A stretch of DNA of 64,000 nucleotides from the NCBI GenBank assembly GCA_038210135.1, contig JBBQWZ010000004.1:1-64000 (forward strand), written 5' to 3'. Source of the stretch: JBBQWZ01 sp038210135. Its GTDB lineage: Bacteria; Acidobacteriota; Terriglobia; Bryobacterales; Bryobacteraceae. Made by a program: the position numbers and the translations under genes. Shown here piece after piece: positions 43,104 to 52,587 of the stretch. Below the pieces are notes generated by a model. The model ran no database searches. It worked only from the letters and a program-made list of their open reading frames with translations, and had not been told where the DNA came from. The first letter of the stretch is position 1, and each line of letters begins with the position of its first letter.

Positions 43104-44204
43104 TCAAGGCTGTCCTGGTGCCCGAGTCGCGCCGCTGGCTGCGAAATACCGCCGCACGTAGGATCGCACGGCGGAAGTCTTGCCTTCCGTCACGAGCGAT
43201 ATGGCATAGGCATAGAGTAACGCGCCGGCGGCGATTCCAGCACCCCAGAGAAGATGCACCCCGTCCGGTTGCCAACGGGACGTCGGCAACCACTTGGCGC
43301 GGATGAGAAGCAGGAAGGGGAAATGGAGTACGTATAAGCTGAAAGAGAAGCCAGCAAACGCCTTGGCTATTTGCAGGGCCGCGTCGCTCACGGAGAAGCG
43401 CAATTGGACGATTCCATGAATCCACAAAGCAAAGCTCAAGCCCACCGCGATGTCGCTTCCTATCCATGCAACTCCACTTCTCGAAGCAACCAGACACGCG
43501 CCAGTAAGAACCCCCATTCCCACTGTATAAAGAACCGTTAAGCCAGTCCGAGTCGAGCTAAATCCTATACGGGCCGAGGTCAGCGCTACGCATCCACCTG
43601 CCAGCCACAGAATGAAACCAGGGATTGCCGGACCCATAATCCAGGTGGCTATGAGAGCCAAGCCTGTGTAGCCGATCACGGAGGCGGATTTTCGCTTGGC
43701 GGTCAAAATAATGGCAATCAGCAGCGGGAAAAGAACGTAGTACCAAAACTCGTTGAAGAGACTCCATAACGGCCCGTTGGAACCAAACACGGTGGCGAAC
43801 CTGGTTTGTAGGAAAAACAGATTTCCGAAAAACGTGGTCCAGTTCAGCTGCTCCGCCGGAATACCTTCACCAAACCCCACAAGATTGGCGGAGTACAAGC
43901 CGCTTTGGTTAAAAAAACGAATCCCGACAGCATCCCAAAACCCGCCGAGCACAAGGCCAGGTATCAAAACCACGTAGAGACGGACTCCCCGGTCAATCGC
44001 ATAATCCCGCCAGGACCAGCCTCGCTCCAGGCTTCTCAATACGGAAGACGAAATGAAGAATCCGCTTAGAACAAAAAATACGATGACGGACTGATGCCCG
44101 AAAGTGGATAGAAAGTAGATGGCTTTCGCAAGGAGAGAATTTGCCGCCGGCAAGACCCGGCTGGGCTCTACAAAGTAAAATGCCCGCCAATGCTCGAGCA
44201 TCAC
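43104..44204 (-). CDS. Acyltransferase-3 membrane protein with an unclear or broken start
   Basis: The first ordinary start (GTG 44204, ATG 44201) gives 366 residues beginning MMLEHWRAFYF, which lacks the conserved family N-terminus. The same frame continues upstream, open to 44333, and encodes GYLDILRSLAAIAVMLEHW, exactly the missing signature with its conserved Arg and His. No ATG, GTG or TTG occurs in that extension, only CTG (44237) or ATT codons. A neighbouring frame has an ATG at 44364. So either a rare start codon is used or a one-base shift has separated the start from the body. The rest (QSVIVFFVLSGFFISSS, GPLWSLFNEFWYY, FAGFSFSLYVLHFPFLLLI) is intact. It probably O-acylates a sugar. 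Confidence 0.75.
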   Translation of the reverse strand: MMLEHWRAFYFVEPSRVLPAANSLLAKAIYFLSTFGHQSVIVFFVLSGFFISSSVLRSLERGWSWRDYAIDRGVRLYVVLIPGLVLGGFWDAVGIRFFNQSGLYSANLVGFGEGIPAEQLNWTTFFGNLFFLQTRFATVFGSNGPLWSLFNEFWYYVLFPLLIAIILTAKRKSASVIGYTGLALIATWIMGPAIPGFILWLAGGCVALTSARIGFSSTRTGLTVLYTVGMGVLTGACLVASRSGVAWIGSDIAVGLSFALWIHGIVQLRFSVSDAALQIAKAFAGFSFSLYVLHFPFLLLIRAKWLPTSRWQPDGVHLLWGAGIAAGALLYAYAISLVTEGKTSAVRSYVRRYFAASGATRAPGQP

Positions 44205-44475
44205 AGCGATGGCCGCCAGGGAACGAAGGATATCCAGGTAACCCGAAGCGGCTGGACTTAGTTCGATCGGCCAAAGAGGGCCATGTGACGAAGCGGTGCT
44301 TTGGCCCCTCGAAATTGTAGCGTCGGGAATCGTTCAACCTCGTCTTCGCTCTGCTCAGAGACATGCGGTGCGGAACCCGTTCCAGCCTCGAGGAGCCATA
44401 TCGAAGAACAAGTAAAGTATCTTATAAAGCAGTGGCTTGTGCAACACTATCAACGCGTATCTACGCCATCGCCCC

Positions 44476-45657
44476 ATGGATGCTTTGAGTCTCTGCGTTT
44501 TCCTGAGCTGTGTGGGACTGATCTTCTACGTCATCGTCGGCTATCCCCTGTTGCTTGGCTGGATGGCTCGACGCCGCGGCCGGCCGGCTGCGAAACGATA
44601 TGAGCTGAAGTCGGTTTCCATCCTGATCGCGGTCTACAACGGCGAAGCGTTTCTTCGAGACAAACTCGATTCGGTCGTTGCGCTGGACTATCCGCGCGAT
44701 CTCCTCGAGGTCTTCGTCTTATCCGATGGCTCCACCGACAAAACGGCGGCGATCGCGCGTGAGTATGCCGCGCAAGGTGTTCAGCTAATAGAGTTGCCCA
44801 AGGGCGGCAAACCGGCTGCGCTCAATTACGGCATCGCGAAGAGCAAGGGCGAGATCCTGGTTCTTACCGACGTTCGCCAGGTACTCGAACCGGCGAGTGT
44901 TCGCGAGATGGCCGCCTGCTTTGCGGATTTGACCATCGGCGTCGTGAGCGGCGATCTCCCTTTTCGAAAAGCTCGCGATTCAGAAGAATTGAATACCTCG
45001 CTGTACTGGCGGTACGAACGCTGGATGCGAAAGCGTTTGGGCGAACTCGGATCCACGTTCGGCGCCACTGGCCCTTTCTACGGAATGCGCCGCAGTTTGG
45101 CGCCTGTGATGCCTGCCGAAACCTTGCTCGACGACATGTACCTTCCGCTTGCAGCCTTCTTCAAGGGCTATCGTGTGATCGTGGACGAGCAGTCGCGTGC
45201 GATTGACTATCCGTTATCGATTCGCGGCGAGTTCCGGCGCAAGGTCCGGACGCTAGCCGGAAACTATCAGATCATGCAACAGTATCCGCGGCTGCTTACG
45301 TTCCGGAACCCGATGCTGTTTCACTTTTTGTCCTATAAACTTGGCCGGTTATTGCTTCCTCTGTTTTTTGCAGGAATGCTGATCGCCAGTTTTGGATTGC
45401 CTTGGCCGCTTCCGTTGTGGACGCTAACGCCGCAGATCGTGTTTTATCTGCTGGCGCTGTTGGATCTGTGGGTTCCCGCCGGATCGGTCATCCGGCGTCT
45501 AAGCAGTCCGGCGCGAACTGTAGTGAGCATGCTGGCCGCCGCCGCCTGCGCCGTTTCGGTTTTCTTTGTTCCTCCGCATCGTTTGTGGACGGTGACCCAG
45601 GCTCGTCCCGCCGGACCGATCGTGGACGGGAATGGGAAGGTCACCCCCGACACATGA
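44476..45657 (+). CDS. Membrane-bound family 2 glycosyltransferase
   Basis: From ATG 44476 (an in-frame TTG at 44437 is possible) it encodes 393 residues. One N-terminal helix precedes a GT-A domain: VSILIAVYNGEAFLRDKL, VLSDGSTDKTA, ILVLTDVRQ (DxR at the DxD position) and an acceptor region with TLLDDMYLPLAAFFKGYR. QYPRLLTFRNP follows, and then three to four C-terminal helices. It looks like a processive or polyprenyl-linked GT2, like cellulose or hyaluronan synthases but short. It is translationally coupled to the next gene (ATGA). Confidence 0.87.
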   Translation: MDALSLCVFLSCVGLIFYVIVGYPLLLGWMARRRGRPAAKRYELKSVSILIAVYNGEAFLRDKLDSVVALDYPRDLLEVFVLSDGSTDKTAAIAREYAAQGVQLIELPKGGKPAALNYGIAKSKGEILVLTDVRQVLEPASVREMAACFADLTIGVVSGDLPFRKARDSEELNTSLYWRYERWMRKRLGELGSTFGATGPFYGMRRSLAPVMPAETLLDDMYLPLAAFFKGYRVIVDEQSRAIDYPLSIRGEFRRKVRTLAGNYQIMQQYPRLLTFRNPMLFHFLSYKLGRLLLPLFFAGMLIASFGLPWPLPLWTLTPQIVFYLLALLDLWVPAGSVIRRLSSPARTVVSMLAAAACAVSVFFVPPHRLWTVTQARPAGPIVDGNGKVTPDT

Positions 45658-47081
45658 ACTGGAAACACATTCTGTTTTTGCTTGCTTGCGTTGGTTGCTT
45701 TATTGCATTTGGCATCCCTCGCGTGCCGGGTCAGCCGTACCTGTACGACGAAGCGGATTACATGTTTGCGGTTTCGCTCGGCGCCAAGGCTAATTTTCTC
45801 GATGCGCCGGCGCGGTCATTCCCGGAGTTTGTACGGACCGGACTTGCGCAGAAGAATAGCAATCGCGCCGCGCTCTCCACGTCGGTTCGCCAACAGATCG
45901 ACGTCAACTTCTACAGGCACTGGCATGGCCCGCTCTATTACTACTGGTTACTAGCCGCGCCTGCCACCTGGGATGAGCGGGCGGTGCGCATCTGGTCATT
46001 CGTGATTCCGGCAACGGCGATTGTGCTCGTATTCCTGGGACTCTTGTGGGTGCTTCCAGCGGCGACTGGGACTCTAGGAGCGATCCTCGGAACTTCACTC
46101 TTCGCGTTCAGCCATTCCGTCACTGGAACCCTTGAGCTGGCTCCGCACAGTTTGTTCGCCGCCTGTTATCTGGCAAGCTTATTCTTCGCCGCGAAAGCGA
46201 TCGCCGCCCAAAACCGCAACTTCTGGTACGGAGCTGCTGTGTTCGCAGGCCTCGCCTTCGCGACTCTCGAAGTCACATTTGCCTTGATCCTGGCGCTGCT
46301 GGGGACCGCGTGGATCTATCGGGCAAGCTTCGGTTCCGGCTTTGGCTGGATGCTGCGTCCGGCCGCGCTATTCTGTGCCACCGTGATTGTAGTCTGGCCG
46401 GGCGCTCTCCTCAAGCTTGCCTTCCTAAAGGCATACGTCTTTATGGCGTATCTGGCTTTGTTTCGCAAAAATGCGTGGGGCGAGGAGTCGTTTTGGAGCA
46501 CGTGGGCTGCCCGGCTAACAGACTCCCCAGTCGAGTGGCTGTTAATCGCGGCAGCCGTCTTGCTTTTCGTTTTTCGCCGTTCTATCCCCGGCAGACAGGT
46601 GGCGGTTCCATTTCTCTTGCACGCCGGATTCATGATGCTGGCGACGATCCGGGTCAACAGTTCGGGGCCGCGCTATATGCTGCCCTTCGTTCCGGCGCTG
46701 AGTGTCGCCGCGGGAATGATCCTAGCCGGTTGGTTGACGCGTGAATCCCGGGGACTGCGGATCGTCGTGACTACCACCGTGTGCGTACTGCTCGTGGCGC
46801 GAGTCGTTTTATGGAATGCCGCGCATCCTCAACATGCGGATCCAAGGCCCGCCGCTACGCTGACGGAGGTCCGCCTTTTCCTGGCGGCGCGGAGTCCGCG
46901 AACACGCGTCATCGTGGTACCCCAGGGCGAATTGCCCGTCCTGCATTACTACTTTCCGGCTGTCGAGTGGCGAGGCTATTCGGACGAGAATGCGATCGCA
47001 GCGCTGGTCGCCGAGAGTGATGTGGATGCGGTGCTTTACACCGGCAACCCATTGCGGCTGAAACCCCTCAAGTTATACTGA
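45654..47081 (+). CDS. Multi-spanning GT39/PMT-like protein
   Basis: The true start is taken as ATG 45654, which overlaps the upstream TGA; a longer frame from 45402 is mostly antisense-like sequence. The 475-residue product begins MNWKHILFLLACVGCF and has about 10-12 helices. The first loop carries YLYDEADYMFAVSLG (D/E pair as in ArnT/PMT enzymes), followed by HWHGPLYYYWLLAAP. These are features of GT39/GT83 transferases that use polyprenyl-phosphate sugars. The C-terminal soluble part is short. Acceptor unknown. Confidence 0.75.
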   Translation: MNWKHILFLLACVGCFIAFGIPRVPGQPYLYDEADYMFAVSLGAKANFLDAPARSFPEFVRTGLAQKNSNRAALSTSVRQQIDVNFYRHWHGPLYYYWLLAAPATWDERAVRIWSFVIPATAIVLVFLGLLWVLPAATGTLGAILGTSLFAFSHSVTGTLELAPHSLFAACYLASLFFAAKAIAAQNRNFWYGAAVFAGLAFATLEVTFALILALLGTAWIYRASFGSGFGWMLRPAALFCATVIVVWPGALLKLAFLKAYVFMAYLALFRKNAWGEESFWSTWAARLTDSPVEWLLIAAAVLLFVFRRSIPGRQVAVPFLLHAGFMMLATIRVNSSGPRYMLPFVPALSVAAGMILAGWLTRESRGLRIVVTTTVCVLLVARVVLWNAAHPQHADPRPAATLTEVRLFLAARSPRTRVIVVPQGELPVLHYYFPAVEWRGYSDENAIAALVAESDVDAVLYTGNPLRLKPLKLY

Positions 47082-47114
47082 AGGCACTATCAGTTCGATC
47101 GGGGAGCATCCTGT

Positions 47115-47345
47115 TTGACTAAAGACGAATTCTATAGGCATCTCGAACAAAGCGTCGATGCGCCGGCGGGCACACTCACGGATGGTCTTCCTTTAAAAGA
47201 GTTTCCCGGATGGGATTCTATGGCGGTGGTTGAGTTCATCGCTTTTGTCGACGAGCAGTTTTCCTTGCCACTGGAATACGAAGCCATCGTGGCTGCAAAA
47301 ACTGGCGGAGATCTGGCTGGACTTGTGGGTAGCCACTTAACGTAA
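47115..47345 (+). CDS. Acyl carrier protein
   Basis: The 76-residue protein starts at TTG 47115 behind GGGGAG. It has the ACP helical pattern and a phosphopantetheine site at Ser35 in FPGWDSMAVVEFIAFVDEQF, the usual D-S-M/L motif. It is acidic, as expected. It lies immediately before a KASIII-like gene, inside the polysaccharide cluster, so it is probably a dedicated carrier for an acyl group made or moved in this locus rather than the housekeeping fatty-acid ACP. Confidence 0.88.
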   Translation: MTKDEFYRHLEQSVDAPAGTLTDGLPLKEFPGWDSMAVVEFIAFVDEQFSLPLEYEAIVAAKTGGDLAGLVGSHLT

Positions 47346-47355
47346 GGGGAATTCC

Positions 47356-48372
47356 TTGTCCTTTGCAGGGATTGGCGGCATCACCTACTATTTACCGCAA
47401 TTGATCCTGTCGAACGATCAACTGGCGCAAGAGCATCCGACCTGGAATATGGACGAGGTTGGAGAGAAGGTTGGTATCGTCGAACGTCATCTTGCGGCGC
47501 CGGAAGAATGCTCGTCGGATCTTGCGGTCGCGGCCGCACAGAAGCTGTTTGCGAGCGGTGTCTGTTCGCCTGACGAAATCGACTATCTTCTCTTTTGTAC
47601 GCAGACTCCGGATTACTTCTTACCGACGACCGCATGCGTGATTCAGAACCGTTTGGGAATCCCGCAGACGGCCGGGGCCCTCGACTACAACTTGGGCTGT
47701 TCCGGCTATGTCTATGGCCTGCAACTCGCGAAGGGCTTAATAGAATCCGGCCAGGCCTCGCGGTTGCTCCTGCTCACGGGGGACACCTACAGCAAGTTCA
47801 TTCATCCGGCAGACCGTAGCGTGCGGACGATTTTTGGAGATGCCGGGACCGCGACGCTGCTGAATGGTTCGAGGAAAGAGGAGTCTATCGGGCCGTTCGT
47901 GGTGGGCACGGATGGCCGCGGGGCGAACAATCTGATCGTCAAAACCGGTGGCATGCGGAACGCGCGGACCGAAGAATCGGCTGTGGTGCGGACCGATGAG
48001 AACGGCAACCAGCGCAGTGAGGATTCTTTGCTGATGAAGGGTGGCGAGATCTTTACCTTTACTCTGAGTGCCGTTCCCAAGTGCGTAAACGCCCTGCTCG
48101 AGAAGGCAAATCTCAAGACCGAAGACATCGACATGTTTGTCTTCCATCAGGCTAACCGGCACATGCTCGAGCACCTGCGGAGAAAAATGAAGATCGACGC
48201 CGCCAAGTTCCTGATCTCGATGGAGCGTATCGGAAACACCGTGGGCAGCACGATCCCCATCGCTCTCAGCCGGGCAGCCGCCGACGGCGTCATTCGATCC
48301 GGGCAGCGGATCATGCTCGTCGGGTTCGGCGTAGGCTATTCATGGGGCGCGACCATTGTCCAATGGCTGTAA
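47356..48372 (+). CDS. 3-oxoacyl-ACP synthase III-like protein
   Basis: The 338-residue protein begins at TTG 47356 behind AAGGGGA. It has the thiolase-fold KASIII triad: Cys115 (YNLGCSGYVYGL), His264 (FVFHQANRHML) and Asn294 (ERIGNTVGSTIP). The GFGVGYSWGA motif is near the end. All catalytic residues are present, so condensation or acyl transfer on an ACP is expected. FabH homologues in surface-glycan loci often make or transfer short acyl groups onto amino sugars. Its partner here is the ACP ten bases upstream. Confidence 0.9.
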   Translation: MSFAGIGGITYYLPQLILSNDQLAQEHPTWNMDEVGEKVGIVERHLAAPEECSSDLAVAAAQKLFASGVCSPDEIDYLLFCTQTPDYFLPTTACVIQNRLGIPQTAGALDYNLGCSGYVYGLQLAKGLIESGQASRLLLLTGDTYSKFIHPADRSVRTIFGDAGTATLLNGSRKEESIGPFVVGTDGRGANNLIVKTGGMRNARTEESAVVRTDENGNQRSEDSLLMKGGEIFTFTLSAVPKCVNALLEKANLKTEDIDMFVFHQANRHMLEHLRRKMKIDAAKFLISMERIGNTVGSTIPIALSRAAADGVIRSGQRIMLVGFGVGYSWGATIVQWL

Positions 48373-48430
48373 TCCTTGGCCAACCAGCCGGTATGGTAAA
48401 CTTCAGATTCTCCACAGCGTGTAGAATTTG

Positions 48431-49819
48431 ATGGTCCGTCTATTCCGAGTCTCCATTCCCACCAGCCTGATTGCGCTGTTGGTTTCCGAGGCTGTCCTCC
48501 TCTTTTCCTGCTACCTTCTGTCCTCGTTGTACCTGCATGAAGATCCTGAGTTCTTTCTGCTGTACGGCGGGGGGTTGTTCAAAATTGCCGGCGTCGTCGT
48601 TGTGATGATGCTGTTGCTGTACTTCAGCGATTTGTATTCAGATTACCGGGTTCGCCAGCGGACGCTGTTGTTGCAGCAGGTTTGTCTCGCGGTGGGCGGT
48701 ACGTTTCTCGCCCAGGCAACCCTTAGCTACGGCAAGCTCGACGTCATTCTGCCGAAGTGGATCATGATCTACGGCAGCGCGGCTGCGTTGATTGCGGTTC
48801 CGACGTGGCGGATCTTTTACAGCAATATTGTTTCGAAGTCTATCGGAGCGCAAAAGCTACTGTTTCTTGGATCTTCGACGGTGGTCGGGGAAATCATGGA
48901 ACGGCTCAGTACCCGGCCGGAACTGGGGTTGACGCCCATCGGGTTCATCGAAGACCAGCCCGCTGGGTTGGAAGCCATCCATGGAGTGCCCTGTCTGGGT
49001 GGTTGCGCGGACCTGGTATCCATTGTCGAGTCCCGGAAACCCGACCGGATCATTGTCGGGATGACCGAGCGCCGCGGACGATTGCCAATCGAGGCACTAC
49101 TCGATTTGCGTTTCTCCGGTATTCATATTTCCGAAGCGGCCACATTATACGAGACGGTGTTCAGCCGGATTTCCACTCGCGATCTACGTCCTTCGCATTT
49201 GGTATTCACGGAAGAATTGGGCCCCAGACCTTCGAGCGTAATGCTGCAGTCGTTCTACTCCCTGGGATTGGGAATCATCGGCTTTCTGATCGCGTTCCCA
49301 ATCATGGTTGTCGTGTTTTTACTGGTGAAGTTCACGTCCAAAGGTCCTGCGCTATACCGGCAGACCAGGGTGGGCCTGAGCGAAGAGCCCTTCACACTCT
49401 ACAAATTCCGATCCATGTATGTGGATGCCGAGGCGCGGACGGGCGCCGTCTGGGCGGTGAAGAACGATCCGCGTATCACGCCGCTCGGCCGGTGGCTGCG
49501 TTCGCTGCGGCTGGATGAACTGCCGCAACTGTTTAATGTGATCCGGGGCGAGATGGCCATTGTGGGTCCGCGTCCGGAGCGTCCGGAGTTCGTGACCCAA
49601 TTGCATGAGCGGATTCCCTACTATCGTCAGCGGCATTGTGTGAAGCCGGGCATCACGGGCTGGGCGCAGATCAATTACAAGTACGGCGACACGATCGAAG
49701 ACACCATCGTGAAACTCGAGTTCGACCTGTACTACATCAAGAATCTGGCGCCTGCGCTGGACGCCTACATCATCTTTCAGACGATCAAAGTGATGCTGTT
49801 TTCGCGCGGCGCGCAGTAA
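48431..49819 (+). CDS. Initiating polyprenyl glycosyl-1-phosphate transferase (sugar transferase)
   Basis: The 462-residue protein has four to five N-terminal helices and a Rossmann-like CoA-binding-type middle domain (GAQKLLFLGSSTVVGEIMERL). The C-terminal catalytic domain opens with YRQTRVGLSEEPFTLYKFRSMYVDAEA and contains LRRLDELPQLFNV-type sequence (here LRLDELPQLFNVIRGEMAIVGPRPERPEF) and PGITGWAQINYKYG. These are the hallmarks of WbaP/WcaJ-type and EpsB-like sugar transferases. It would load the first sugar phosphate onto undecaprenyl phosphate and so start repeat-unit assembly. It begins at ATG 48431, one codon after a TTG. Confidence 0.93.
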   Translation: MVRLFRVSIPTSLIALLVSEAVLLFSCYLLSSLYLHEDPEFFLLYGGGLFKIAGVVVVMMLLLYFSDLYSDYRVRQRTLLLQQVCLAVGGTFLAQATLSYGKLDVILPKWIMIYGSAAALIAVPTWRIFYSNIVSKSIGAQKLLFLGSSTVVGEIMERLSTRPELGLTPIGFIEDQPAGLEAIHGVPCLGGCADLVSIVESRKPDRIIVGMTERRGRLPIEALLDLRFSGIHISEAATLYETVFSRISTRDLRPSHLVFTEELGPRPSSVMLQSFYSLGLGIIGFLIAFPIMVVVFLLVKFTSKGPALYRQTRVGLSEEPFTLYKFRSMYVDAEARTGAVWAVKNDPRITPLGRWLRSLRLDELPQLFNVIRGEMAIVGPRPERPEFVTQLHERIPYYRQRHCVKPGITGWAQINYKYGDTIEDTIVKLEFDLYYIKNLAPALDAYIIFQTIKVMLFSRGAQ

Positions 49820-49907
49820 GGCTTCCAGCCCCTCAGGGGGGAGCGGAACGAAGACCGGAAAGCACTCAAAGGTCAGTTCTGCAGGCTTACCAAACGAAGC
49901 CATTCGC

Positions 49908-49929
49908 AGATAAGTCTATTATTATCTGA
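49908..49929. terminator. AT-rich hairpin between convergent genes
   Basis: CAGATAA-GTCTATTA-TTATCTG is a perfect seven-pair stem in the 144-base gap between the sugar transferase gene and galE, which converge here. It is AT-rich and lacks a long T run, so it is only a candidate bidirectional terminator. Confidence 0.35.
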
Positions 49930-49963
49930 ATTATAAATCAGCAAGACGGCATTAGCACGCCGA

Positions 49964-50989
49964 TCATTCCGGAAGCGGGCTGTTCGAAGCAAGGGCGGTC
50001 GCTTCCAATTCAGAATGCCACCTCCAAGCCGTCGAGACTATGTTCTCGAGGGACGAAACCCTGGGTTGCCAGCCGAGAACCCGGCGTACCTCCGCCGAGT
50101 TGGCCACTAGTGCGGGCGCGTCACCTTCACGGCGGGCGCCGTAGGTGGCTGGGACGTCACGGCCTGAGACCTGCTCGACCGTGGTGATGACTTGACGGAC
50201 CGAGTGGCCTTCTCCGGTGCCGCAGTTGAGCTGTACGCTGGCGCCGCCGTCGAGAAGGTAACGCAGGCCGCGGATATGAGCATCGGCAAGGTCGTTAACG
50301 TGAATGTAGTCGCGAATCGCCGTCCCATCCGGCGTCGGATAGTCCGTCCCAAACACCTGTAAGTGCGTCCTGCCCAGCGCCGCATGGATCGCCAGGGGAA
50401 TCAAGTGGGTTTCGGGGTCGTGATGTTCCCCGAGTTCGCCTTCCGGATCGGCGCCGGCAGCGTTGAAGTAACGAAGACAAACGGCTCGGAAACGATAGGC
50501 GGCATCGTAGGCCGCGAGGATCGCTTCGACGGTACGCTTGGATTCCGCATAAGGGCTAAGAGGGTTCTTGGACGCGGTTTCGGAAATTGGCCCTTGCCCC
50601 TGCGTTCCGTAGACGGAGCAACTGGAGGAGAACACGAGGTTGGTGACGTTCGCGTCGATCAGGGCATTGATAAAGGCGAGACCAGAGGCGACGTTCTCAG
50701 AAAAATATTTACGCGGGTTGCCGGTGGATTCGCCGACATTCGTCGCCCCGGCAAACAGGATGGCGCCAGAGACAGAGTGTTCTTCGACCAGCTTTCGGAC
50801 CAGGGTGGCGTCGGCGATCGTCCCCTCGTAGAAAGGGCCGAATTTCGCGGCGGCGAATCGGTTGCCTGTGGCCAGGTTGTCGAGAATGATGGGTTGAAAG
50901 CCGGCCCGGCGCAATTGCTTTGCGGTGTGGCTGCCGATGTATCCGGCTCCGCCGGCTACCAGGATTGCGGGTGATGGTTCAGACAGCAT
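49964..50989 (-). CDS. galE: UDP-glucose 4-epimerase
   Basis: The 341-residue SDR-family protein has an NAD-binding GxxGxxG motif, VAGGAGYIGSHT (about residues 11-22), and the catalytic Tyr147/Lys151 pair in SPYAESK. LRYFNAAGADPEGELGEHHDPETHLIP and PDGTAIRDYIHVNDLADAH are typical of GalE and few other epimerases. It would interconvert UDP-glucose and UDP-galactose (or the N-acetyl forms) as precursors for the polysaccharide. It starts at ATG 50989, facing away from the methyltransferase-GT fusion gene. Confidence 0.93.
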   Translation of the reverse strand: MLSEPSPAILVAGGAGYIGSHTAKQLRRAGFQPIILDNLATGNRFAAAKFGPFYEGTIADATLVRKLVEEHSVSGAILFAGATNVGESTGNPRKYFSENVASGLAFINALIDANVTNLVFSSSCSVYGTQGQGPISETASKNPLSPYAESKRTVEAILAAYDAAYRFRAVCLRYFNAAGADPEGELGEHHDPETHLIPLAIHAALGRTHLQVFGTDYPTPDGTAIRDYIHVNDLADAHIRGLRYLLDGGASVQLNCGTGEGHSVRQVITTVEQVSGRDVPATYGARREGDAPALVANSAEVRRVLGWQPRVSSLENIVSTAWRWHSELEATALASNSPLPE

Positions 50990-51132
50990 TCCCCTCTAAT
51001 CTTAATCGTCTTTGGAAAAGCAGTGCGCCTTCAAATTACTTCCGCGCGGAAAGTGTGAACGGCAAGCGAGCACATCTCGCTGCGACTGGACTTGAGATGA
51101 GCAAAAGTGGGGCATGCAACAATTGATGGTTG

Positions 51133-52587
51133 ATGCAGACTGGTCAGGTTTTAGGGACGGAGGCTGCCTCTAAGTTTGTCGAGTATACCCAGGAGCGGAT
51201 TCGCGGCTGGGATGAGTACGCGCAAACTTGGGAGCGGTGGCAATCCCCTCGCGGGTATTATCAGCACCGCCTTCGGGAAATCTATTCATTTCTGATTCCG
51301 CCGGGAATGCGGGTTTTGGAAATCGGTTGCGCGGCGGGGGATCTTCTGGCTGCGCTGCGGCCCTCCTACGGCGTCGGTGTGGATTTCAGCGGTCCGATGA
51401 TTGCGCGAGCCTCGAAGGCTCATCCGGATCTCAAGTGGGTCCAGGCGGATGCTCACGATTTCGATCTTGGCGAGACATTCGACTACATCGTTTGCTCGGA
51501 CCTGATCAACGATCTCTTCGATGTGCAGGCCGTGTTCGCGAACATTGCCCGCCATTGCCACGCCGGGACGAAGCTGATTTTGAACGCCTACAGCCGGCTG
51601 TGGGAAGTGCCTCGGCGGTTGGCGGAAGGGGTTGGGCTGGCGAAGAAGCAGTCGCCGCAGAACTGGCTTGCTCCAGGAGATATCGCCAACCTCTTATACC
51701 TTGAGGACTTTGAGCTGATTCGAAGTTCCGAAGAGCTTCTTTGGCCGTTTCGAACGCCGTTGGTTGATACCGTCGCCAACAAATATCTCGTCAAGATATC
51801 GCCATTCAAGTTTTTCGGGCTGGCGAATGTGTACGTGGCCCGGCCCAAGCCGAAGGCTGCCCGGGCGGAGGGTGTCGTCAGCGTGGTCGTCGCGGCGCGG
51901 AACGAAGAAGGCAATGTTCCGGCCATTTTCGATAGAGTGCCGCAGATGGGCGCGGGGACCGAGCTTATTTTCGTCGAAGGAAATTCGAAAGACGATACCT
52001 GGGGCGCGATCGAGCGGGAGATGGCGCGAAGGCCGGGTGTGAATGCGAAACTCTTCAAGCAACCGGGCAAGGGCAAGGGCGATGCAGTCAGGGTGGGGTT
52101 CCGGGAAGCCACCGGTGACGTGCTGATGATCCTCGACGCGGATCTCACCGTTCGGCCGGAAGATCTGCCCCGGTTCTATGACGCCTGGCGCACCGGCCGG
52201 GCGGAGTTCGTGAACGGGGTCCGCCTGGTGTATCCGATGGAGGATCGCGCCATGCGGTTCTTCAATCACATTGGGAACAAGTTCTTCAGCATCGCGTTCA
52301 CCTGGCTGCTCAGCCAAAGCATCAAAGACACTCTCTGTGGCACGAAAGTCTTGAGCAAGCAGAACTACGAGATGATCGCGGCGAATCGCGGGTATTTCGG
52401 AGAGATCGATCCCTTTGGGGATTTCGACTTGATTTTTGGCGCGGCGAAGTACAATTTGAAAATCGTCGATCTGCCAGTCCGCTATGGAGAACGCGTTTAT
52501 GGCGAAACGAATATTCAGCGCTGGAGCCACGGCGTGCTGCTGCTTCGTATGGTCGTGAAAGCGATGAGGAAGATAAAGTTCGTATGA
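51133..52587 (+). CDS. Fusion: N-terminal methyltransferase plus family 2 glycosyltransferase
   Basis: From ATG 51133 the 484-residue protein carries a SAM-dependent methyltransferase first (about 50-210: GMRVLEIGCAAGDLLAAL is motif I; VQADAHDFDLGETFDYIVC follows). A GT2 domain comes second (about 245-475: VVSVVVAARNEEGNVPAIFD; LMILDADLTVRPEDLPRF; DTLCGTKVLSKQNYEM, as in dolichol-phosphate-mannose-type enzymes). Both catalytic cores appear intact. It may methylate and then transfer, or act on two sites of the same sugar chain; that is inference. The start of gmd overlaps its stop (ATGA). Confidence 0.9.
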   Translation: MQTGQVLGTEAASKFVEYTQERIRGWDEYAQTWERWQSPRGYYQHRLREIYSFLIPPGMRVLEIGCAAGDLLAALRPSYGVGVDFSGPMIARASKAHPDLKWVQADAHDFDLGETFDYIVCSDLINDLFDVQAVFANIARHCHAGTKLILNAYSRLWEVPRRLAEGVGLAKKQSPQNWLAPGDIANLLYLEDFELIRSSEELLWPFRTPLVDTVANKYLVKISPFKFFGLANVYVARPKPKAARAEGVVSVVVAARNEEGNVPAIFDRVPQMGAGTELIFVEGNSKDDTWGAIEREMARRPGVNAKLFKQPGKGKGDAVRVGFREATGDVLMILDADLTVRPEDLPRFYDAWRTGRAEFVNGVRLVYPMEDRAMRFFNHIGNKFFSIAFTWLLSQSIKDTLCGTKVLSKQNYEMIAANRGYFGEIDPFGDFDLIFGAAKYNLKIVDLPVRYGERVYGETNIQRWSHGVLLLRMVVKAMRKIKFV

